Positions 5,878-12,139 of a stretch of 13,318 nt of DNA are shown one piece after another. The DNA is taken from positions 1-13,318 of the forward strand of contig USOG01000025.1 in the NCBI GenBank assembly GCA_900556365.1. Direction: 5' to 3'. A model generated the notes under the pieces. That model made no database searches. It saw nothing but the letters and a program-made list of their open reading frames with translations, and was not told the origin of the DNA. The DNA is from an uncultured Collinsella sp. GTDB lineage: Bacteria; Actinomycetota; Coriobacteriia; Coriobacteriales; Coriobacteriaceae. The position numbers and the translations under genes are program-made. Each line of letters opens with the position of its first letter. The first letter of the stretch is position 1.

Positions 5878-7158
5878 ATGCCCGCCTCTCTTTTCTCAAA
5901 GCCTCAATCATCGCTGTCCATGCAGGCCAAGCGCCTGGTGGCGATGCGCTTTCTCATCTACACCGGTTTTCAGACCAGTTATTTTATCGGCGTCATCGGA
6001 ACGCTCACCTATGCGGATGACGCCTCGGTCGTTGCGACATCGCTGGCTGTCCTGTTTATGAACGTTTTCGTGATCCTGGGATCCTTTGCGGGCGGCGCGG
6101 CGCTCGACGCCTGGGGTCCGCGCCGTCATTTCTTGCTGAGCATCGTCGGCACGCTGGCAACCGGCACGGCGATCCTCGCCTTTGGCAGCGCGACCGGCGT
6201 CGTCCTGCTCGGCGCGGTGTTTCTGGGCTTTACGATGGGATTCGCCCAGCCCATTGCCACATCCTATCCGGCCTATCTCACCGACGACCCCGTCGAGCTC
6301 AAAGACATCAACTCCGCCATCGCCATGTTCTCAAACGTGAGCATCATCATTGGCCCCACGCTGGGTGGCTTTGTCGCGGCGGCTGCGTCGTCGCGCGCGG
6401 TGTTCGCGCTCATGATGCTCTTTACCGTGTTGGCGCTCGTCGCTGGTTGGGGCTTTAGGCCGCAGACCAGCTATGTCGCCGGGCATGCGGATGCCGATTC
6501 GGCAGAGGAAGGGGAGCGTGCGGGACAAAGCTCCAACCCCAGAGCATCCACTCGTGTCACCTTCGCGACCAGCATCAAGACAGTCTTCACCAACAGCGTC
6601 CTCGCCCTGCTGTTCTGCATCATCTTTCTTTCGAACTTTGGCTATGGCGCCTTTGACCCGCTGGAATCGTTCTTCTACCGCGATGTCCTACACGTCGGTG
6701 TCGAATGGATGGGCTGGCTCTCGTCGGCCAGCGGTGTGGGCGCGGTGCTGGGCGCCGTGGTCGCGCTCCGCTTGCCGCCGCATCTGGTCAACCTAAAAAC
6801 GCTGCTCGTGGCGCTTATGTCCGTGGGTCTGGGAAGTTTGCTCTATGTGGGGACGCCGTACGTGGGCGTAGCCCTCGTCGGACAGATTGCCCTGGGCGTG
6901 GCCTGGGGCGTCGTCAACCCGCTCCACAACACGATCGTGCAAACGACGGCCCCGCTCGAGCAGCTCGGTCGCGTGAACTCGGTCATGGGCTTTGGCAACA
7001 TGTTCGCCGGCGTAGCCCCGCTGGCGATTGCTCCCTGGCTGGCGGCGACGTTTGGCGTGCAGCAGACGCTCGTTGGTGCGGGCATGGTCGTGACGGCGGT
7101 TCCCGCGACGCTGCTGCTGTTTGGACGCCGGCATTTGGATCGTGCCGCAAGGCAGTAA
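5878..7158 (+). CDS. MFS transporter, probable exporter
   Basis: A 426-residue protein with about twelve hydrophobic segments in two halves, split by a polar loop at about 195-235. The loop between helices 2 and 3 has AGGAALDAWGPRR (71-83), a form of MFS motif A. PIATSYPAYLTD (125-136) and NSVMGFGNMFAGVAPL (367-382) also fit family patterns for the helix 4 and helix 10-11 areas of drug-exporter-like members. The ATG at 5878 is chosen over the in-frame ATG at 5839 because AAGGAG (5867-5872) precedes it and the upstream codons lie in the leader stem. The gene is monocistronic: F3 and F2 repeats lie upstream, and an F1 copy begins one base after the stop. The leader suggests induction by a translation inhibitor or another ligand; the substrate is not visible. 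Confidence 0.93.
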   Translation: MPASLFSKPQSSLSMQAKRLVAMRFLIYTGFQTSYFIGVIGTLTYADDASVVATSLAVLFMNVFVILGSFAGGAALDAWGPRRHFLLSIVGTLATGTAILAFGSATGVVLLGAVFLGFTMGFAQPIATSYPAYLTDDPVELKDINSAIAMFSNVSIIIGPTLGGFVAAAASSRAVFALMMLFTVLALVAGWGFRPQTSYVAGHADADSAEEGERAGQSSNPRASTRVTFATSIKTVFTNSVLALLFCIIFLSNFGYGAFDPLESFFYRDVLHVGVEWMGWLSSASGVGAVLGAVVALRLPPHLVNLKTLLVALMSVGLGSLLYVGTPYVGVALVGQIALGVAWGVVNPLHNTIVQTTAPLEQLGRVNSVMGFGNMFAGVAPLAIAPWLAATFGVQQTLVGAGMVVTAVPATLLLFGRRHLDRAARQ

Positions 7159-7223
7159 AAACCATCACAACATTCGATGAAAATCGCGATTTTGCCGAAT
7201 AACGTCGAATGTTGTGATGGTTT
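7159..7223 (-). repeat. F1 palindromic element, copy 3 (65 bp, inverted, with paired arm changes)
   Basis: Arms AAACCATCACAACATTCGA (7159-7177) and its perfect reverse complement (7205-7223) enclose a 27-nt centre, the same dimensions as copies 1 and 2. Against those copies each arm has two changes, and each is matched in the opposite arm, so the stem stays perfect. Comparison of the centres gives about 18 of 27 identities with copy 1 only when this copy is reversed, so it is in the opposite orientation. It begins one base after the MFS stop codon. Confidence 0.93.
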
Positions 7224-7238
7224 GCGCCCCGGGCCAGG

Positions 7239-7267
7239 CCACCACAAAGGGGCCAGGCACCTTTGTG
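7239..7267 (+). repeat. F2 inverted repeat, copy B, right arm shortened
   Basis: The left arm CCACCACAAAGG (7239-7250) and the GGCCAGGCA loop are identical to copy A, but the right arm is only CCTTTGTG (7260-7267) before the sequence diverges. It lies 15 bp after F1 copy 3, so F1 and F2 again form a composite block. Confidence 0.85.
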
Positions 7268-7294
7268 TCGATCGGGCCCCAACGGCCTGCGCCT

Positions 7295-7304
7295 TGGTAT
7301 ACCA
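7295..7304 (+). promoter_or_regulatory. Palindrome with a -10-like core upstream of the HAD gene
   Basis: TGGTATACCA is a perfect 10-bp palindrome containing TATACC, 55 bp before the HAD start codon. It could be the -10 region or a small operator. No convincing -35 box is found 16-19 bp upstream. Confidence 0.25.
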
Positions 7305-7358
7305 TGTACGCCGTTCACGAATACACCCCACACCGCCGCACAACCCAGAAAGGCCCCC

Positions 7359-8180
7359 ATGGACACCACCTTTAGCCACATCAAAGCCGTATTCTGCGAT
7401 ATCGACGGCACGCTGCTCACGAGCCAGCACACGGTGTCCCCGCGCACCGTGGCAGCGATCCGCGCCCTGCGCGAGCGCGGCGTGCTCTTTGGTCTGTGCA
7501 CCGGGCGCGACGCCCACGCGACCGAGGCCATGTACGAGCTCTGGGGCATCGAAGGCCTGGTGGACGTGCTCGTGGGCTGCGGTGGCGCCGAGGTCATCGA
7601 CCGCGCGCACGACATCAACGAGCTGAGCTATCCGCTGCCGGGCGAGACCATCGCGCGCATCTGCAAGCACATGGCGGACCTTCCGGCAACGCCCGTCTGC
7701 CCCCGAGACGGCGTGCTCTATGTGCCCGAGAGCAATGCATGCGTCGAGCACCTGTCGCGTGTCGACGGCGTGCCCTACAAGGTGGTCGACTTTGCCGAGT
7801 TTTTGCGCGAGCCGCAGACCAAGGTGATGTTTACCATGGCGCCCGAGGCGATGCCGCGGGTGATTGAGCGGGCGTCGACGTTTGCCGATAACACTGTTAA
7901 GGCGGCGGCTCTGCAAACCACGCAGCGGCTCTACGAGTTCATGGATCCGCATGTGTCCAAGACGCGCGGCCTTGTGCGCGTGGCGGAGCTCAACGACATG
8001 GAGCTCCAGAACATCTGTGTGTTTGGCGATGCCGATAACGACACCTGCATGGTGGCCGACGCTGGCGTGGGCGTGGCTATGGCAAACGGCAGCGACGCCA
8101 CCCGTGCCGCCGCCGACTTTGTAACCGCGAGCAACGACGAAGACGGCATCGCGATCTTTATCGAGGAACATCTGCTGTAG
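7359..8180 (+). CDS. Cof-type HAD-IIB family hydrolase (probable sugar- or nucleotide-phosphate phosphatase)
   Basis: A 273-residue cytoplasmic phosphatase of the haloacid dehalogenase superfamily, normal for the Cof/YidA type with a C2B cap. Motif I is FCDIDGTL, with nucleophile D14 and general acid D16. Motif II is LCTGRD with T48. The motif III lysine is K201 in VSKTRGL; most Cof members have SKG here, so K-T-R is a small departure. Motif IV is GDADND with D224 and D228 for Mg2+. The cap domain is about 85-190. The frame is open from 7263, but the ATG at 7359 starts just before motif I, and the earlier codons overlap the degenerate F2 copy; only a weak AAAGG precedes it. The substrate is unknown. 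It is probably monocistronic, with an F2 element after its stop. Confidence 0.93.
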   Translation: MDTTFSHIKAVFCDIDGTLLTSQHTVSPRTVAAIRALRERGVLFGLCTGRDAHATEAMYELWGIEGLVDVLVGCGGAEVIDRAHDINELSYPLPGETIARICKHMADLPATPVCPRDGVLYVPESNACVEHLSRVDGVPYKVVDFAEFLREPQTKVMFTMAPEAMPRVIERASTFADNTVKAAALQTTQRLYEFMDPHVSKTRGLVRVAELNDMELQNICVFGDADNDTCMVADAGVGVAMANGSDATRAAADFVTASNDEDGIAIFIEEHLL

Positions 8181-8194
8181 CGCCGGGGCAGAAT

Positions 8195-8225
8195 CACCAC
8201 AAAGGGGACGGGCACCTTCGTGGTG
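8195..8225 (+). repeat. F2 inverted repeat, copy C
   Basis: CACCACAAAGG (8195-8205) and CCTTCGTGGTG (8215-8225) differ from perfect complementarity by one base. The loop is GGACGGGCA, against GGCCAGGCA in the other two copies. It starts 15 bp after the HAD stop codon. Immediately to its right the base composition falls sharply, so it marks the left edge of the AT-rich pilus segment. Confidence 0.88.
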
Positions 8226-8305
8226 GCCTCAGGCGATTTGGGCGAGTTGATACCTACAATCTGCGCGCAAATACAAATATGGTTGTCTGAACATTACGCT
8301 TCTGA

Positions 8306-8343
8306 CTACCGATGAGCTAAAGATATTCTCATCAGTTTGGTAG
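8306..8343 (+). promoter_or_regulatory. Interrupted dyad upstream of the pilus operon
   Basis: CTACC-GATGAG (8306-8316) matches CTCATC (8328-8333) and GGTAG (8339-8343), with five unpaired bases between the two right-hand blocks. It could be an operator or a remnant of a terminator. It shares TTTGGTAG (8336-8343) with the MFS promoter dyad, possibly by chance. Confidence 0.3.
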
Positions 8344-8566
8344 GGTATTTCTCCCGGTAAATGACTTACAGCTCATGGTCAATTTTCAACTGTTTACAGG
8401 ATGTTTACTCTTGAGCAAAATGTTGTGCAAATTAATCTAATGCCATTAAAAAATGGATAGGCAACTAAATTACCAGTAGAAACAAAAAATAAATAGCGAA
8501 TAAACGAAGGTAAATCTGAGAAAATGTCAAGAGAATTGAGAATTCGCTACAAAATTGTCGGTTTTG

Positions 8567-8596
8567 TTGCTCAGATGTTCAAACAATCGTTACAAT
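8567..8596 (+). promoter_or_regulatory. Candidate promoter of the adhesin-pilin operon
   Basis: TTGCTC (8567-8572), an 18-bp spacer, then TACAAT (8591-8596). The -10 is a 5-of-6 match. Transcription would start near 8603, giving a leader of about 85 nt that begins with the 8612-8632 hairpin. Confidence 0.45.
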
Positions 8597-8611
8597 ATGG
8601 ATTACTAAACG

Positions 8612-8632
8612 TGCGCAATTACAGGTTGCGCA
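8612..8632 (+). promoter_or_regulatory. Hairpin/dyad at the start of the adhesin leader
   Basis: TGCGCAA (8612-8618) and TTGCGCA (8626-8632) are perfectly complementary around a 7-nt loop. It lies about 10 nt after the predicted transcription start. It could be a 5' mRNA-stabilising hairpin or a repressor site. No T-run follows, so it is not a simple terminator. Confidence 0.45.
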
Positions 8633-8686
8633 GATACGTTTGATAGTGAAAGAGCAAGATCGCGGTCTCTTGGGGAGGAGACATCG

Positions 8687-11600
8687 ATGAAAGCGAATTC
8701 AGACAAATCTAAGCAGAGTAATAAAGCGACGCGCCGTGTACTGGCAGGCGTTTTGTGCGGAGCCTCCGTTTTGAGCCTGGTACTGTCGCTCGTCATGCCT
8801 CCGATCTCGCAGGCCATTGCCAACGATGCCCAGGCGGGTTCTATCGAGGAAGCCGTTGCAGACGAGAACACTTTGGGCGAGGAGGCCGTTGCAGGCAATT
8901 CCACGGGCAAAGATGCCGAAAATCGGAATAGTGACGAGACCGAGGGCGACGAGACAAATCCTACAAATGACGTTGAGCAGAATCAGGCTGATGATCAGCT
9001 TGAGGACGAGCTACGGGGTGAAGACGGCGAGACGTCGGATGACAATGCTGTGGAAGGCGGGCAGGCCGAAACGGCATCCGGTGAGATAGATAGCATAGAT
9101 AACGCGGATATGCTGAAAAAAAAGCTGGAGAGTGCGAAAGGCACTGTCAACTTTGAGCTTTCGAACGATATTGATACCAGCACGACAATTCAGCTCCACG
9201 AAGACGGCAGCAATATCACACTAAATCTAAACGGTCACAAGATTAAATATACGAATCAGAGCCAGCCCCTGTTTAACATCACCGGTGGCGCGACACTTAC
9301 AATTAAGGATTTAATTAATGATTCTGATCCTGAGAAAGAGAGTGAAAAAGTCGACAAAGGCAAGCAGCTAAATGATCAGGGCCAGAATTTAGATCGCAAC
9401 AATTATGGTAAAGAAGCAAAGTTGGTTTACGACGCCGATGGCATTCCGTCTAACCTTACCTACTATGTGACCCAATCGTCCCCGAGTGCAACAGACACAA
9501 CCAAGACAACCGAGACGCTTTTCGAACATAGAGTCGAGATTAAAGGCGCCATCGTGGCATGCGGTGGCAATGAAAACCTGAAGCTCATCAACATCAACGG
9601 CGGTCATTTCAGTCTTGAGAACGGCGTGCTCACACAAGAGAAAGACTCCCATGTCCGAAGCCTGGTGTACGCGGAGAATAAGTCGACCGTCAATATGAAC
9701 GGTGGTTACGTTTGTGGAGGTCATTGTCGGTACAATGGTGCCGGCGCAGGAATATCTGTCTACAATTCGCCTCTTAGCATTTCTGATGGCGTAATTGCCG
9801 GCAACCGCGCTCCTAGTGGCGGCGGTGTATATGCCAATGGGTCTGCAGTCACAGTGACCGGTGGCGTAATTTCCGGTAACAGCACGCTTAATAACATTGA
9901 CGGATTTGGTGGCGGCATCATGGCCGAATATGGCGGCAGCGTTACTGTTTCCGGCGGTTACATTACGAACAATCGCTATGCCAAATTCTGCGGTAAGGAT
10001 GGCTGGGGTTGTCATGGCGGCGCTGGGCTTGCTGCCAAAGAAGGCGCCCATGTCACCATTTCCGGTGGCCAGATTACTGGCAATAATTCTGAAGAAGCCG
10101 GTGGCGGCGTTTACGTTACCGATCAATGGCGAGGCGGTTCTCGCAAGGATATGGCATGGCTCAAAATTACGGGAGGAATTATTGCCTCTAACGTTAGCTA
10201 CAAATCTGAAGGTGCCGGCATCCGAGTGGGCCAGAAGGTTGACGCGGAAATAAAAGTTCCGCCAAATTCTAGTCCAGTCTACATCACTAATAACCACTGC
10301 ATGTCTCGCTTTGACTGGGGCGGAGGCGGCATCTTCGTCCAGGGCTGTAATGAGACCCCATCTGATGCGGGTAGGCTATTTGTCTATAACTCCTATATAA
10401 GCAGCAATACCGCCGGTGGCTACGGTGGTGGCGTTGCGGTTTGCCCGACGGGTAAAACCTTGGTGACGAATACCGACGGCACAGCGATTTTCGGGAATAC
10501 TTCTGCCGAAGGAGAACAAAGCTATAAAAAATATGTAGATGGCAACGACGGCACCCCTCACCTATCTAGTGGCGGACACGAAAAAAACCAAGACTATGAC
10601 GCGTACTGCAGCGATACATTTCGCAACAACGGTCATGCTGATTTCTTTCTTGCGGCGAAAGAGCACAATGAGCCAATCGCGGCGGTGATTGGCAAAATGC
10701 TCGGTGGCGGTGATGCCGAATACTCGGGAAGTAAAGAGCTTGCGCAAGCTATTACTATCCCCGCCAACGGTGGCGTGCAGGTATATAAGAGCATCGGTCT
10801 GAGCTCGGGAGTTCAAGCTGGAGACCCCGCTGCAACTACTGCGCAGAGTAAAGCGACAACGTTCATCACCGGCAATTATTCCTGGAACCATGGTGGCGGC
10901 ATCATGTCGAACGGCGATCTGTACTTGGGTCAGCCTGCGGATACGTATGTCTACCCGAGCCTTAAGCTGAAGGCGTCAAAGGAGCTGAACGGCCGCGACC
11001 TCAAAGATGGGGAGTTCTCCTTTACGGTCTACCGCAAGGGTTCGGATGATCCTTTCGCTAATGGGACATTCAATCGCGACGCTTGCACTAAGGTAGGAAC
11101 AGCAAATAATGATGCATACGGCAACATCACGTTTAACCTTGGTGAGCAGTTCGCAGCGAGCGGTACGGCTGACACGATTACATATTACCTAGCCGAAAAT
11201 GCCGGAAAGGTTTCCGACATCACATATGACCCCGCCGTGTACGAGATTGTGGTGACGGTCGAGGACCATCAGACTGTGCTCATGTCTGTTCCGACGCAGA
11301 AAGATCCGAACTCGACTACAGATCTCATAGTTCATAACTACACGATTAATGGCATGACTGTAATCAAGCACTCCGGTGATTCAACTAGCGGTCCGCGTCC
11401 TGTGCAGCCAGATTCTGACGGCTATTATTATTTGGTCGCTGGCTCCAATGGGGAAAAGACCTTCACCAACGTGTACACTCAGTACACCTCCAGCGGCTCT
11501 TGGACTCCTAAGGCGACTAAGGTCGTTAAGGGTGGCGAGATGAAGGAGTTTACGCTCGAGTTTGCGGATAACGAGAAGTTTGAGGGTAATAACGTCAGAA

Positions 11601-12139
11601 CTGTGAAGACTGATGCAACGGGAGGCGCGACTCAGACGCTTCCGTTCTTGAACGATTCTAACGAAGGGATCAAGTATTCACTTTCTGATATCACGAAGGA
11701 CCCCTACATTGCTGGTGACTCCACGGGTCGTGGCGCTTCTAAGACCTTTACGTACTATGTGCACGAGAAAGACGAGAGTTCGCCTCTCTCGCACTACAAG
11801 TATGACAAATCGGTTTACAGGTTCGATGTCACGATGACGGATCAGAAAGATGGCACGATCACTGCCACGAAGGTGACCTACACCCAGATCAAGGATGCTG
11901 ACGGTAATGCCATCGACGAAGGCAAGCAGACTCTCGTGAATTACAACGATGGATCCGATACTACCAAGCCCGAGTCCACTCCCACCTTCACCAACTCCTA
12001 CACCACTTCTTTGCCCCTTTCTGGTATGTCGGGCGTCACTCTGACGTACCTTGCCGGCGCGGCGGTGCTTTGCGCTGCTGCAGCCTGGATGCACATTCGT
12101 CGCAAGGCGAATGCGAAGGGAGGCGAGCGTCGTGAATAA
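8687..12139 (+). CDS. LPLSG-anchored surface adhesin: beta-helix plus Spy0128-like isopeptide domains
   Basis: A 1150-residue sortase substrate, probably the tip or ancillary pilin. It has a signal peptide (hydrophobic about 18-45, likely cut after AIA), a very acidic Asp/Glu/Asn-rich segment (about 50-140), then a Gly/Asn-rich region (about 280-750) of short repeated turns such as GGVISGN, VTVSGGYITNN and VTISGGQITGN, typical of a right-handed parallel beta-helix. Two Spy0128-like pilin domains follow: K765 (ASKELNG) with E837 (YYLAE) and N928 (FTNVY), then K945 (ATKVVKG) with E1027 (YYVHE) and N1103 (FTNSY), placed as expected for self-formed Lys-Asn isopeptide bonds. The end has LPLSG (1109-1113), a membrane helix and a basic tail. 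GGAGG lies eight bases before the ATG. G+C is much lower than in its neighbours. The binding target is unknown. Confidence 0.93.
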   Translation: MKANSDKSKQSNKATRRVLAGVLCGASVLSLVLSLVMPPISQAIANDAQAGSIEEAVADENTLGEEAVAGNSTGKDAENRNSDETEGDETNPTNDVEQNQADDQLEDELRGEDGETSDDNAVEGGQAETASGEIDSIDNADMLKKKLESAKGTVNFELSNDIDTSTTIQLHEDGSNITLNLNGHKIKYTNQSQPLFNITGGATLTIKDLINDSDPEKESEKVDKGKQLNDQGQNLDRNNYGKEAKLVYDADGIPSNLTYYVTQSSPSATDTTKTTETLFEHRVEIKGAIVACGGNENLKLININGGHFSLENGVLTQEKDSHVRSLVYAENKSTVNMNGGYVCGGHCRYNGAGAGISVYNSPLSISDGVIAGNRAPSGGGVYANGSAVTVTGGVISGNSTLNNIDGFGGGIMAEYGGSVTVSGGYITNNRYAKFCGKDGWGCHGGAGLAAKEGAHVTISGGQITGNNSEEAGGGVYVTDQWRGGSRKDMAWLKITGGIIASNVSYKSEGAGIRVGQKVDAEIKVPPNSSPVYITNNHCMSRFDWGGGGIFVQGCNETPSDAGRLFVYNSYISSNTAGGYGGGVAVCPTGKTLVTNTDGTAIFGNTSAEGEQSYKKYVDGNDGTPHLSSGGHEKNQDYDAYCSDTFRNNGHADFFLAAKEHNEPIAAVIGKMLGGGDAEYSGSKELAQAITIPANGGVQVYKSIGLSSGVQAGDPAATTAQSKATTFITGNYSWNHGGGIMSNGDLYLGQPADTYVYPSLKLKASKELNGRDLKDGEFSFTVYRKGSDDPFANGTFNRDACTKVGTANNDAYGNITFNLGEQFAASGTADTITYYLAENAGKVSDITYDPAVYEIVVTVEDHQTVLMSVPTQKDPNSTTDLIVHNYTINGMTVIKHSGDSTSGPRPVQPDSDGYYYLVAGSNGEKTFTNVYTQYTSSGSWTPKATKVVKGGEMKEFTLEFADNEKFEGNNVRTVKTDATGGATQTLPFLNDSNEGIKYSLSDITKDPYIAGDSTGRGASKTFTYYVHEKDESSPLSHYKYDKSVYRFDVTMTDQKDGTITATKVTYTQIKDADGNAIDEGKQTLVNYNDGSDTTKPESTPTFTNSYTTSLPLSGMSGVTLTYLAGAAVLCAAAAWMHIRRKANAKGGERRE

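Larger units (their letters stand above)
8226..8686 (+). other. AT-rich, gene-free upstream region of the pilus operon
   Basis: About 460 bp without a credible gene. Hand counts of two lines (8401-8520) give about 30% G+C, against 60-70% in the genes to the left. It holds an interrupted dyad at 8306-8343, a direct repeat GAGAATT GAGAATT (8531-8544), a candidate promoter at 8567-8596 and a hairpin at 8612-8632. The long distance from the promoter to the upstream gene leaves room for several regulator sites. Confidence 0.7.

Noticed and set aside
7304..7375. 23-codon ATG frame overlapping the HAD start
   Set aside because: No Shine-Dalgarno sequence and no sign of conservation; the ATG lies in the TGGTATACCA palindrome that may be the -10 region.
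6843..8171. 442-codon minus-strand frame across the MFS end, repeats and HAD gene
   Set aside because: It spans two real genes and the F1/F2 repeats and has no family pattern.
1828..8225. CRISPR-like reading of the repeated palindromes
   Set aside because: Copies are separated by whole genes and occur in different orientations, with no regular spacers and no cas genes.
8611..8643. GTG-started leader frame with an RLR tripeptide upstream of the adhesin
   Set aside because: It has no ribosome binding site and begins only a few bases after the predicted transcription start, so translation is unlikely.
9389..10297. 302-codon minus-strand frame inside the adhesin
   Set aside because: Shadow of the Gly/Asn-rich repeats; no ribosome binding site or domain.
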